A stretch of 64,000 nucleotides of DNA from Erythroxylum novogranatense (lineage: Eukaryota > Streptophyta > Magnoliopsida > Malpighiales > Erythroxylaceae). A program made the translations under genes and the position numbers. The stretch covers positions 19,764,350 through 19,828,349 of the forward strand of contig CM057234.1 of NCBI GenBank assembly GCA_029891385.1, given 5' to 3'. The notes under the pieces are model-generated. The model was not told where the DNA came from. It was given only the letters and a program-made list of their open reading frames with translations, and did not search any database. Below, in pieces: positions 46,359 through 57,851 of this stretch. Each line of letters opens with the position of its first letter. The first letter of the stretch is position 1.

Positions 46359-49300
46359 AACATGAATGCAATCACATCGGCAAATTATCACGCACATTAA
46401 CAAAATCAAAATCACATAACAGATCAAATGGTCTGTTTGGTCCAAACGAGATCGATTACACTACGATCCGCATAGCGGTCCCTGACAACAGAATAGAACG
46501 TATTACACTTTCTCAAGCGGTCCAAAGGTAGCCGTGAGGGAATCAAGTCGAACTCCGTACACTAGCGGGCAGCCGAAAGTGAAGGCTTTACGAATAGAGA
46601 CAAACACGACTCACCAAAGGACCTAACCACCCACATAACACATAATCGAAACGAGATTTCGTAATGCCCAAGGCACTTTTCAAATTCTTGATTTTCCACA
46701 CATTCACATAACGCATACAATTCGATCAATTCATCATTCAAATACTAATTTCAAAAATCAAATCATTCAATCAAGTGTATAATTCAATAATGCATTTATG
46801 ACAATTAAATTTAAACTTGTACCAATTTCTGAAATCATATTTTCCAACTTTAAATCAATTCTTATTTTCAAACATTTCCAATAATTTATCAAGCATACAA
46901 AATTTTGCTTTCTTTCATTTTCAAAATTCATATTGCTTACAGATCAAATTATAAATATGCTACCCACCTCTAATTATTGCGTAAACTCGATCCTAGCTCC
47001 AATTTGATCCTTGCTTCTTTCCTTCATTCAATTAAAATCGACCTACGCCATAATCATTCAATTTCATCATCATAATTTGCATAATTCTCAAACTCAACCA
47101 TAGGAAAAACATAACTATCATAAATCCAAGCTATTTCAAACTCCAATTTTGAAAATCCCCAATTTTCAAAATTGGCCTAAACCAATACACCCAAATTCAA
47201 TCTCATAAAACATAATTTCTTCAAAATTAATCTCACAATTCATCAATTCACATTAATTCCAAACTATTTAAATCCTCAATTTCAAAAATCTCCAAATCCT
47301 AAAATTGGCCTAAACCAATTTATCCCAATTCAATACCATAAAATACAAATTCTTCGAAATTGATTTCATATATCATCAATTCATTATATTTCCTATAATT
47401 CTACACCAAAATATCTCAAAATTCTCAATCATAAAATTAAGCCTAAACCTTAATCAATTTTTCATCCAAAATTAAACCCAACCTAAAGCATATACATCAA
47501 AATTAATTCCACAATCCATAAACCCATCTCATATGTCATAATTCTAAACCGAAAATTAATCAAAATCTCAAAGTAGAACAATTTCTCTTACCTCTTTCTC
47601 TTCCAAATTCGAATTTTTTTGGCTTGAAAGGAAGCTCTTATGCTCCTCTATCTTTCTCTCTTGAAACCAACCCAAAATCCTTAAGAAACAAGTAGAAAAA
47701 TCGAAAATATCTTTCTCTCATCTTTTCCTCCATCACCAAACTTCTACTTCTTCTCTTCTTTCTTATTTCTCTTTCTCTCTTCTGTAATTCCAGCCACTTT
47801 CGTGGCTTTTAATAAGCCAAAACGACATCCATATATGTGTTTCATTAAATGATGGTTAATTGACCATTTTGCCCTTACATTTACTTTATGTCATTCTCAC
47901 TATGGGTCTGATTCGCACTATCAATTTGAAGGAATTTGTCAAAACTTCCTTCTCAAGAAATGTTCCTCTCACTCATACGAATCCAACGCCACTGACCGCG
48001 CTCAATTCCGAGCACTACATCAAAAGTTATGTGTAAATAAAGGCGGGAAAATCCATATTCTAACACATTTCTTATGTACGATTATTTCAGTCCCAAAATT
48101 CACATTCTTAATCCCAGAATTGAAACTCAATGTCTTCATAACAATTGTATCCTTATGTCTCTAGTTTAATTCAAAACAAGAATCGTCTCATTTCGATTCC
48201 CAGATCAAAAGTTATACTCAAATTACTCACAGGTGTTCCCAATCCAAAAATTACACCCCAATCCGAACTTAAATTCAAAAATTAAAAGTCCTAAGGGCAA
48301 AATTGACATTTCATGTCTTCATATGATTTGTAGCCCCTTGTCTTATCTTTATTTCGCCTCAAGAATCGCTTCAATCGGATCTCTACAGATCCCGAATTTC
48401 ACAAAACACTGAATCATGCTCGGAAAATTTCCCGACTCACTTTGATTAAATTAATCACCATTAATTTAATCTCAAAAGTTCACAAATTTCTTATAAAATG
48501 AAATTCATTGTCTTAGGAATCCAACGCAAAAAGAATCAACTCAATCGGATGTCGGACGGAAAAGATATAGGCAAAATAGTGAGCAAAGGTCGGATTGAAA
48601 ACAAAGAAATCAAAAATTTAAGAAGCAAAACGGCGTCGGATGGCGTACGGACGCCGAACTCATGAGGCGAGCCTTGCCTCATGAGGCGAAGCAGGCTCGC
48701 TAGGGCGAGGCGTCGCCCTTGCGAGACGCATTGCTCGCGAGGGCGAGCCTTGCCCTCGCGAGGGCGAGAGCGGGGCCCTCCTCGCCCGAGGCGAGCCGCC
48801 GTCGCCTGGGCGCATGCATGCTCATGCAGCCAACATCCAATTTTATTATTTTATTTTATTTTATTTTATTTCCACTTATTATCAAAAACTTCCGAAATTC
48901 ATAACTCTTAATCCCGAACTCCAATTTTGACAAACTTAGTCTCTATAGAAAGCTTAAAGAAAGCTCTACATCTTTCACGAAGGACATAAACTCAATTCGA
49001 CTCCTACGGAGTCCATTTTCTGGTCAAAGATATTATCCTCTATACAAACTTGTAAAATCATACTTAATATTCCGAGATCGAAAATTTCATACTTTATATC
49101 GAAATAAAGATCAAAACAAATCCTTCAATTTTCATGAAAACATCAAAGCTCAATTAACCTCTAACTAGGTTAATTTCTCACCAAAGTTCCAACCAATATA
49201 AAAGTCAAACCCGATCAAACATAAACTTTGACTGATCATAACTTTCACTCCCGATATCGAAAAATTACAAACTTTATGTCCACAAAAATCTCTTAACATA

Positions 49301-49656
49301 ACCTACAAGTTTCCAGAAGACCATTTTATCAAATTTTGCCTAAATCATAAGTCAACTCTCAAAGTCAAACATTCTCTCTCCAAAAAGTCAAACTTTCTAA
49401 ATCCTTCAAATATTCACACTTTTTCTTTCTAATTCTTGCTATATAACTTCATTTCAGTCAACTCATCCACTTTCCTCTCATAATCCATATAAATTCATTT
49501 AAATATCAAAGTCCTCTAAACTAAACAATTCTTTTCTCATAAATTTTTCTTAATTTCAGCAAATTTTCTTAAATTCATAAATTGTCTCACCAATTTCTTT
49601 ATCATTAATATTCATTATTATATTTCTAATTATCATCAAAAGTTCGGGGTCCAACA
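46359..49656 (-). mobile_element. Inverted solo A LTR (A3), 5' part
   Basis: Begins with the duplicated AACAT and continues the inverted LTR exactly where the first part stopped (ATGAATGCAATCAC). It ends in GGGGTCCAACA at 49,656, followed by ACTTG. Carries the GC island at 48,645-48,815. Small Arg/Ala-rich ORFs there are by-products. Confidence 0.88.
48645..48815. repeat. GC-rich variable island in A3 (inverted)
   Basis: GAGGCGAGCCTTGCC, GCTCGCGAGGGCGAG and GCCCTCGCGAGGGCG units with strong self-complementarity. Next to it is a run of (TTTTA)n at about 48,840-48,870. Confidence 0.75.
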
Positions 49657-49661
49657 ACTTG

Positions 49662-50169
49662 CTAACTTAAATTTGGATTCATTGAGTTCATTTAAAGCTA
49701 CCGTCAATTTCTTCTCTAAATCTTGGATGGAGTTCTTCACATAGAAGTTTTCTTCCTTCAACCTTTCATTCTTTCTACATACTTTCACCCATTTTTCATA
49801 CATCACTTTGTATGCCTCGTAAATATTCTTCCTTTTATCACCTGAACCACTTTCATCACTATCATAATTTGATATCAAACCTTGACCTGATCTGTCTCTA
49901 TTTTTCTCAAAATTTTCTGATTCCCCCCCTTTATTGTCTTTAGTTACTTCCTTCTTAGTTACTGTTATGCAAGCAACTGGATTGTTGCTGTATAAAGTAA
50001 CTAATGCAACATCATTTAGAATTTCCTCTTCATTACCATATTCACTTTTGGACTCGTTTTCGCTCCAAGTACTAGTAAAATATTTCCCTTTTCTCTTTTT
50101 CAAAGTATTAACACATTCTGCTTGCACATGTTTGAATCCTTGATACTCATGGCATTGGATCCTCCTCAT
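49662..50169 (-). pseudogene. gag: Z copia Gag, zinc-knuckle half
   Basis: Minus strand, open for about 170 residues. A knuckle-like CHEYQGFKHVQAEC stands at the N-terminal end; the second cysteine of the usual CHEC is Tyr, so metal binding is doubtful. An acidic stretch follows (NESKSEYGNEEE), then a coiled-coil-prone tail (ERLKEENFYVKNSIQDLEKK). It ends where A3 inserted and continues at 35,647. Confidence 0.82.
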
Positions 50170-50196
50170 CTTTCTTTCACCCTTCTGAGTCTAAGC

Positions 50197-50957
50197 TTAT
50201 TGTTTGAAGTTGTTATTTGATGAGCTTCCACTGCTTTGCCTAAACTCGGATCTGTCCTTTTTTACTCTTTTCAGCCACTTACTTAAATTTCGTATTAACA
50301 AAACCAAATCCTCGCTCTCATTATATTCATCTTCTATATCAATTATGCCCTTTTTAGTTTCAGCTTGTAGTGCCAATCCCTTGCTCTTTTCTTGTCTGGC
50401 CCTAAACAAATTCATTTCAAAATTGGTAAGAATCCTAATTACCTTCTCCAGCGATAAGTGATTAATGTCATGAGCCTCCTCGATTGCTACAACTTTTGCA
50501 ATAAATCTTAGAGCTAATGATCTCAATGTCTTCTTGACTGGTTTCAGATTGGAATATTTCTTCCCAAGTTGATATGCTTGATTTGTTATATTACGCAATC
50601 TTTCATAAAAGTCTTCAATAGTCTCATTCTCATCCATATTTAGTTCTTAAAACCTCACAAATAATATCTATAGTTTTGACACTATCACAGATTTGGACCC
50701 TTCATGAATAATCTACAAAGTATCCCACACTTCTTTAACCAATTCACTGGTTGGTATCATTTAGATACATCTTTCTGAATTGCCTCTCCTTTATTGTCAG
50801 AAATCATTGGATGCATCCACCCATGTACTACCGAATGCCAAGCTTTTATACCTTGAGTTTGAATGAAGACTCTCATCTATAATTTCCATATAGGATAGTT
50901 AGAGCCGTCCAACAGTGGTGGTCTGGTGATCGATGCACCATCTTCTGTAGCCATGTT
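50197..50957 (-). pseudogene. gag: Z copia Gag, N-terminal half
   Basis: Start codon near 50,955-50,957, reading MATEDGASITRPPLLDGSNY, the typical copia Gag start (compare GASITRPPAFNG in Y). 50,197-50,637 is open: ETIEDFYERLRNITNQAYQL, KKTLRSLALRF, HDINHLSLEKVIRILTNFEM, the copia gag polyprotein domain. Stops occur near 50,880 and between 50,640 and 50,760. Confidence 0.83.
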
Positions 50958-51009
50958 TGTGAAACTCAGATCTGCACCAACTTGCTACCAGGTTATGATT
51001 TGATGACCT

Positions 51010-51023
51010 GCTTTGATACCAAT
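51010..51023 (-). other. Z primer-binding site
   Basis: Minus strand ATTGGTATCAAAGC directly after TTTTTCA, the presumed LTR end. It has one difference from the tRNA-Met consensus (AAAGC for AGAGC). Confidence 0.75.
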
Positions 51024-52859
51024 TGAAAAATTCAATGGGGTGTAGTAGTTTCACAAATTTTCGATTCTTTTCTGAAAAACATAAAAATTAGAAAAATTAA
51101 AAACACCAAAGATAAATAATACTGAGATTTGTTAATGCAGTTTGGTACACCTTGCCTGGCATAAATTTCATGCAATTTGGTTAATTATATTAGGATTTAT
51201 ACCCCAAAAACTACAAGCTGTTCGAAAACAAGGACAACAGCCAGAACTCAACTTTAAACTAGAATTCAAAACTCTTAGAGATAGAATATTTAGTGGAACC
51301 TATCTATGTCTCTAGTTTAATCTCCAATTAGAATTATCCAATTTAGCTTTCTACACACTAAGATATGGGCAAATTACCAAAGTCTATTAAGTGGAACCGA
51401 TCCATTAAGCAAAGTACGCATCCCAAATCAACTAACTTTGGTCTTATCATGCAAGAGCATCATAAAAATACATCAAATTTAATCAAAACATCCCATTTTC
51501 TTATGTAATACTTCTTTTATCAATTTCCCTCACATCATGCTCATAATCCAAGCAAACATATGAAAATTTTCCATAGATATTTTACATATAAGTATGTATG
51601 TTCATGCCAAAGCGAACAAATTACCCATTTACCCCATGTCTTTTACAATGAGTACCATTATGTCTCTTTCTATACTTAGATGTACTTAATTCATTATGTT
51701 CACTTCTTAATAAACCCTAGACATGCTACAATACTTCTAGGGTATTTGTTGGGGCCTTACAACACACACATAAAGATGGGAAGGGAGTTCAATTAGAATC
51801 TAGAACTAATTAATAAAAATAAAAATTTTTAGCAATAAAAATAAAACATAAAGAAAATTTAAACATGCATATTAACAAGTGATCAAGCATACATTAAACC
51901 AGTAAATTTAGTCATCTAAGTTTAGAATTTTATCATTGATATCATGATCTATAAAGTAGGCCAACTGTAGAGATGTTCACTAACTAAGTTTTCCATATCT
52001 CGCATTACTAATCTAAAACCGAACCAACTTGACTCTAAATTGATTAATGTTCTTACCAAGAAGACATCATTAGCCCCAAGAACTTCAACCAACATGTTAG
52101 CAAATTTCCTAGATCATGCAACACTCTAATTAAAACTTAGTCCTTTGATCAACTAACGAATTAATGGTTGCTACTTAATGCACCAAACTCAATAGCAATT
52201 ATAGACTAAAGATAAAGCGATAACAATCAATTCACATTCAAATATATCAATATGTCTTTTAATTCTATAAGAACATGAAGCATAAATAAATTGGCTCAAG
52301 CATTACACAAATACTAAAATACCCATAATGTTAGAATTAAATTGAAAATAATTATCTCATATCATCCAAAGAAAATATACTAAGAAAATTAAATTTAAAG
52401 AACTAGATACAGAGAGAGTAAGAGTGAGAGAGACTCATTTGATTGATAGCCCGGACTCAACAGATCAATAATCGCTTTGACCTGATAGCTCAAACCATGA
52501 AATCCTTCTCCAAAGGTTTTAAACCAACTCAATTCCAATGATTATATACCTCTCATACCACCCTAACACCTCCTTGCACTAGCCTTCTTCACCAATAACT
52601 CTTAAGTTTTATTTTACTCTAAGATTCCAGTGATATGCTCGATCTCTCTCCCTTTTCACTGTTGATTTTTTTAAAATGGTTCCTGAGACACACCAAGAGC
52701 TGCACTTTGATGGCTCTTTAATAACCTTCCTTTTAACTTTTCCATTTTGAAGAGAATCGAAATAGAGAACGTCAAGTCTGCTGGGATTTTTAGGTTTCAC
52801 TTCATTTACTAACTACTGCATTTTTTATTTCTTCTCTCAATTGTTGTATGTTTCTTCTT
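51024..52859 (-). mobile_element. Z 5' LTR plus unresolved flank
   Basis: The Z 5' LTR starts (plus-strand view) TGAAAAATTC at 51,024. I cannot place its outer end: no partner LTR lies in the window. Near 51,750-51,860 the sequence ACAACACACACATAAAGATG...GGAGTTCAATTAG resembles the start of copia LTRs such as Y, so a second LTR remnant may lie here. No gene is visible; a short ORF at 52,609-52,800 has no recognisable feature. Confidence 0.4.
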
Positions 52860-53410
52860 CCTGTTGAAGTGAATCACAAGTTAATACAACACTTATAAAA
52901 TGATAATAGAATGCACGAGAAGGGGGGGGTTGAATTGTGTATTCCCCTTTTTGAATATCTTTTTCAAATTACTTGTTAGAAATAAAAATTCTTTACATAA
53001 TTCTTATTAATCCTAATTGATCAAAACTTTTCAATGCTAAGTATATGAATAGTAAATAAAGATCAACTTTGAAACTAAAAGTGAGATAGAGATTGAGAGT
53101 AGTAGACACGCAGATTTATCCTGGTTCACCCCAAACCGTGGGCTACGTCCAGTCCTCAGAGTTTCTTCTGAGATTTCACTATCTCTTCAAACTTTACAAG
53201 TATTCTTTCACGAGCCTCTTCAGGTCTCTACACCAAGATTCTTTCACACTTAGCCTCTGCAGGCTATCTGCATAACTCTTTCTTTTCGTAAAAGTATTTG
53301 AACACTTTGTTACTGAGAAGATAGCGTTCACTAATTCAAGACTTAATCGCTTTTCACTTTGTGTAATTTTTCTCAAAGCATTTAACTCGCAGGTCTTCGA
53401 CTTCGACTTG

Positions 53411-53418
53411 TATTTATA
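53411..53418 (-). promoter_or_regulatory. TATA box, Y 3' LTR
   Basis: Minus strand TATAAATA in GGCTATAAATACAAGTCG, conserved in the 5' LTR and, by position and context, in X. Confidence 0.5.
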
Positions 53419-53551
53419 GCCTTCGTCTATAACTGCTTCTTGAATCTTGAATCTTGAATCTTTAAAGAAACGGTTAATCAGTTGAGTTCTTTAACTAACT
53501 CGAGCTGACTCTTGCGTCTGTTTCTTTTCTGCGTCTGCGTCTGCTTCGCTT

Positions 53552-53602
<51 letters not shown>
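53552..53602. repeat. (GCGTCT)n hexanucleotide run
   Basis: Eight uninterrupted GCGTCT units, in a wider tract of GTCTG words (53,510-53,720). The matching site in the 5' LTR (about 62,032-62,051) has three. Confidence 0.88.
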
Positions 53603-53805
53603 TTTTCTTTCTGCGTCTGTATCTACATTTGTGTCTTTGTCTGTCTATTGTCTTGAGTCATCTGCGTCTGTGTTGATTTTTTACTTTGACAAACTTCGTC
53701 TGTCTTTGGACTTCGTCTGTGACTGTTTTGTTTTTCTTGTTTTTGTTCTCACTATATTTGTTATACATCAAAATCATTTATATGTAAAGTCATTCTGACT
53801 TAACA

Positions 53806-53818
53806 ATCTCCCCCTTTT
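53806..53818 (-). other. Y polypurine tract
   Basis: Minus strand AAAAAGGGGGAGAT just before the 3' LTR start TGTTAAG. Confidence 0.85.
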
Positions 53819-54017
53819 TGAATATAACAAATTACATACAAGAAAAGAAAAGAAAACAAAACAAAATTTACAGATGTTGCAAAATAAGACAAAAAACAAA
53901 CTTATCTTCTTCCTGTCTTCGTTTGTTGTGGTCACACCTTCTTCATCTAAACATCCTCTCCTCTTCTGATTATTTTCTTCTTTTCCTGCTCTCCCCCTAT
54001 TTGTTATAATCAAAAAT

Positions 54018-56336
54018 GATTATCGATTCTGGTTCTTCAGCAGTTCTGCTATCATCGTCTTTAGATCATTCACCGTTTCCTTCATGTCATTGAGTTCACC
54101 TCGTAATCTACTGACTTCATCTGACGAAGAGGCTTGATCTGCTTCTACTGATGGAGGAGTGAAAGGAATTGAAGTAGTATAGGCATCAGAAGATGGAGTG
54201 TAGTCTTCATTAATCTCAAAAGTACGTGGACGAATGAATGTTGCAGCTTCAGGAAGATTTAGATCAAAAGGCTGGCAAGATCAAGAATCGCCTTCCTTGC
54301 AGGATAAAGCTTGTGCTTCTAGGCAGTGTACTAGACAGAGGCCTAATACGAAGACTGCTCGAACAAGGAACTCAAGAATGTTCTGTTTTATACTTCCCCA
54401 TCGACAGTCTTCCGACGATTTGTATGGCTGCAGCTCGCTTGATATGGATCTTGTGTAAGAATGCATGCTTCATCAATTTTTCGCACTTCTTCTGATCTGC
54501 GAACAGATCATCATCAACATTATCTTCAGGAAATAATTTTGACTTTCTCTTTGTTAAATCTTTTGTACGCCTTGGCTGAATGTCTGGAACAACCTTTATC
54601 TCTATGTTCTCTGTGATTGGGAACATAGTACGCAAGGGGACGTCTTGAGGATATGGAAAATGATCAGTAAGCCTCAAGGTATCGTAAAAAGACTTCTCTT
54701 TTTCATTTAGTAACTGCAACGTGATACCATTAATCAACATAGGTTGCACCAGAGCTACTATTTTCTTCATTGGTTCAACACCGATTGTAATAGCATTGCT
54801 CAGATTGGTAATAACTTCTACCAATTTGATTTCCAGCCTATATTTCCTCAAGAACTTCTGGTAGCTATATACCTTCAGTCTTGGTTCATCATCAGCCAAA
54901 TCTGGTACTGTAGTTGCTTCTTGTTGTGTTCCCTTAGAAGTTTCCTGAACCAGCCATTCTTCTGCTGGTTCCTCCTTTATAATGCCAAGTGTCTCATGAA
55001 TCGTGCTTTCATTCACTGGTTCTTCTTGTTGGACCACAGGAGTATCCTGAACTATAAAATGCTCAGTTTCTGTTTCAACTTGAACAAAGATCGTAGATCT
55101 CTTTTGTAGACTAACATCCTCAGTAGATTGAGATGCTCTTCTTTGACTAACCTTCTTAGTCTTTTTCTCGCTTCATTAGTTTTGCTGATTTCTTCACAGG
55201 AACTTTTCCTTTAAGAGTTGTTGCTTTTCTCTTCCTCTCAGTCTCTTTAGATCTTCTGGCCATATCCTCTTCCAGAATTGAGACTAAGGATCTTGTGGCT
55301 TTGGCTGCACAAGATTTAGAAGTTTCTTCTCGCCTTTGTTCTCTGGCAATCTTTTCTTCCTGTTGCCTCAGAGTCCTGATTCTTGGAGATCGCTTGGCTT
55401 TCTTCACAACTTCGCTCAAGAGACTTTCTCCTTGTCTCTTTGGTGCAGTTTGCTTTGCCCTCTGAGATTGATTTTCTTCGAAAAGAGGACTAGCCATTTT
55501 CATAAGAGGTCTCCCTAGGACTCTCTTTAATTCGGCAGTCGGCAATTTGATACTTACAGGCGATTGAGAACTTGAGACAAGAGTCTTCTTCAATACACGC
55601 TCCCCCTCAGTTCTTGGTTTCTTTGAAGAACCGGCGTGATCTTCGTCTACTGTGCTAAGACCCATTCGCCGAATCGTGTGTGCATCGATTTTGCTCTTCA
55701 CAAGAACAGTTTGTCTGATGCCGTGGTGCAGACGAATACTGGATTCTATAAAAATCCTTGTCAAAATCATACCATAAGGATAACTGGAAGTTTCCTTCCC
55801 CTTAACCATATAGTGAAAGATTAAGAAGGGTAGATCTATAGGATTTCGATTGAGAAGAAAGAATAGACATTGTTCGTCTAGAGTGGTCACCAAATGCCTC
55901 GAACCAACTCTGGGAAGAATGCAGTTGAACAGGATTGCATGAAGAACTCTGGCCTTCGGAATCAGATTTGATGTCTTCCTCTCTCTGGAATCATTGTGCC
56001 ATAGAGCTGCCTCTTGACATCTTCTTCTTTCATTCCAACTGAGGACATCCATCCGGCCTTGGTAGACAGTTTCGCTCCAACCGATGGGCAACCAGTTACC
56101 TTCCTTATCAAATCCTTTGTGACAATAACTGATATTCTATCCACAGAGGATACAATAGTGTCTTCTATCAGACGAGCGTTCTTCCAGAACTCATAAACCT
56201 CGTCCGTATAGACAGATTCTCGAATCTGAAAGAAATTCTTCGAACCAGCTCTTGTGATCTCTGGTTCTACATCCATTCTGTCTCTCCTCAGTGACTCAAA
56301 ATCCACAAGTCTTCCATAAACCATGGCTGCTTCCAT
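54018..56336 (-). pseudogene. Y additional ORF downstream of pol (frameshifted)
   Basis: Three long open pieces on the minus strand. 55,962-56,336 starts near MVYGRLVDFESLRRDRMDVE and has NFFQIRESVY, EVYEFWKN and KRQLYG. 55,156-56,091 has LIPKARVLHAILFNCILPRV, GSRHLVTTLDEQ and LPFLIFHYM, then a Lys/Arg-rich region (SKKPRTEGERVLKK, KRKATTLKGKVPVKKSAKL). 54,372-55,037 follows with EPRLKVYSYQKFLRKYRLEI. The end at about 54,022-54,110 reads LNDMKETVNDLKTMIAELL, a leucine heptad coiled coil. It is collinear with the X ORF. The core resembles the putative plant transposon protein domain. Basic region and coiled coil suggest nucleic-acid binding or oligomerisation (inference); no signal peptide or envelope-like anchor seen. 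Confidence 0.75.
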
Positions 56337-56639
56337 TATATAGAGTGAAAGATTATCTTCTGAAAAACTTTTGAGTGAGAAGATTTTGAGAGAATTGGTA
56401 AAGTAGAAATGAACCGTCAGGAGATGATGAAAAGACTGCTATAAACTCATCTCAGTCTACTTATAGGGTTATAGACTGATGGGTTCTTGAATCATTAAGA
56501 ACCTCGAGTTTATCAGATATTTCCCTCCAAAAATCTTCCTTGTGAGAGAAGTTACCAGCTGTAACTCACTGTGTATAACGTCGTTAGTTTCTCACGTTAT
56601 TCTAGCCTAACTACTCATTTAGCATCACCATATTGAGAT
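56337..56639 (-). other. Y spacer between RNase H and extra ORF
   Basis: About 300 bp without coding sense, corresponding to 30,420-30,998 of X but lacking the 54-bp repeats. It could hold a leader or splice acceptor for the downstream ORF, but nothing can be assigned. Confidence 0.5.
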
Positions 56640-57162
56640 TGCGTCTTATCTTCTGAAAACGTTCTTCACTTAGTGGTTTAGTGAAGATGTCCGCCTATTG
56701 AAGCTCGTTTAACGAACTTTAGAAGCACCACCTTTCTCGAACGTAGTCTCTCGTGAAATGATGTCGACTTCTATATGCTTTACTCGAATCTGAATTGATT
56801 CTTTGATGATTTATTGCACCTTTGGTGTTGTCGCAATAAATTGGAATCTCCTCCTCCTTAACTCGAATAGTCTTCAACCGATACTTGATCCATGCGTCAG
56901 GAATAAAGAACTTGCGGCGGATATATATTACGCTTCGATTGATGATAGAGCAATTGAGCTTTGTCTCTTGCTTGATCAGAGACTAGATTTCTCAAGAAAG
57001 TGACATCCTCCACTTGTGCTCTTTCTTTCGATTCTATCTCGGCATAGTCCGCATCACAAGATCCGATTAACTGAAATCTTTACCTTTCTCAAACATTAAG
57101 CAAAGATCGGTAGTACTGCGAGATATCTCAAAATTCTTTTAACAAAGAAGAAATGAGACTCT
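56640..57162 (-). pseudogene. pol: Y RNase H (broken)
   Basis: The minus strand shows SDADYAEIESKERAQVE-like codons near 57,020-57,060, RYLAVLPIFA (57,090-57,125), ALSIASQSISS-like codons, and HIEVDIISRE near the end, matching the copia RNase H of X. At least four frame changes. A 45-base segment at 57,080-57,130 is nearly identical to X. Confidence 0.75.
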
Positions 57163-57846
57163 CTAGGATCGGCTTGAAATCTTGCACACAAGCATACACC
57201 TGAATGTAATATCGTGTCTACTTGTCAGAAGATACAATAGAGAACCGATCATCCCTCTATATAGGGTTTGATCTACCTTCTTACCAAGTTCTTCTTTCGA
57301 CAAAAGGTTTGAAGGATACATCGGAGTTGCCATTGGCTTCACATTATTCATGTCAAACTTATTCAACAACTCTTTCACATACTTCTGTTGATGAATGAAG
57401 ATCTTCTCTTTGGTCTGCTTAACTTGCAACCCAAGAAAGAACTTTAATTCACCCATCATACTCATTTCAAATTCTCTTTTCATTAGACTCTCAAACTTCA
57501 AGCATAACCCTTTTGAAGTAGCACCAAATATGATATCATCAACGTAAATATGTACTAAGATAAAATCATTATGAGAACTTTTCCTGAAGAGCGTCTTATC
57601 AACTTGACCTCTGCTGAAACCATTTTCTATTAAGAAAGTACTCAGACGATCATACCAAGCTCTGGGAGCTTGCTTCAAGCCGTATAAGGCTTTGTGAAGT
57701 CTATAGACATAATCTGGATTTTTAACATCTTCAAAGCCAGGAGGTTGTTTTACATAGACTTCTTCGTCTATAAAGCCATTCAGAAATGCACTCTTAACAT
57801 CCATCTGAAACAACTTTATATCGTGACAGATTGCATATGCCAACAA
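57163..57846 (-). CDS. pol: Y reverse transcriptase, catalytic part (partial ORF)
   Basis: 227 open residues of copia RT: KLFQMDVKSAFLNGFIDEEV with catalytic Asp 16, YVKQPPGFED, ALYGLKQAPRAWYDRLS, the active site HIYVDDIIFGAT (YVDD residues 101-104), GELKFFLGLQVKQ, YVKELLNKF, and YRGMIGSLLYLLTSRHDI. It begins at an internal Met; the preceding YAPRERDLKL at 57,852 belongs to the same domain in another frame, so a 1-base frameshift separates them (family form YAPVARLEAIR). Confidence 0.92.
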   Translation of the reverse strand: MLAYAICHDIKLFQMDVKSAFLNGFIDEEVYVKQPPGFEDVKNPDYVYRLHKALYGLKQAPRAWYDRLSTFLIENGFSRGQVDKTLFRKSSHNDFILVHIYVDDIIFGATSKGLCLKFESLMKREFEMSMMGELKFFLGLQVKQTKEKIFIHQQKYVKELLNKFDMNNVKPMATPMYPSNLLSKEELGKKVDQTLYRGMIGSLLYLLTSRHDITFRCMLVCKISSRS

Positions 57847-57851
57847 AATCC

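Larger units (their letters stand above)
52865..53805 (-). mobile_element. Y 3' LTR
   Basis: 941 bp; plus-strand view TGAAGTGAATCAC...CTGACTTAACA. Holds the GCGTCT run at 53,552-53,602 and a TATA box at 53,411-53,418. Shorter than the 5' LTR mainly through loss of about 90 bp of CTTCGTCTG-type repeats. Confidence 0.9.

Noticed and set aside
51737..52460. Possible separate solo LTR starting TGTTGGGGCC near 51,752
   Set aside because: No convincing matching end or target duplication could be found.
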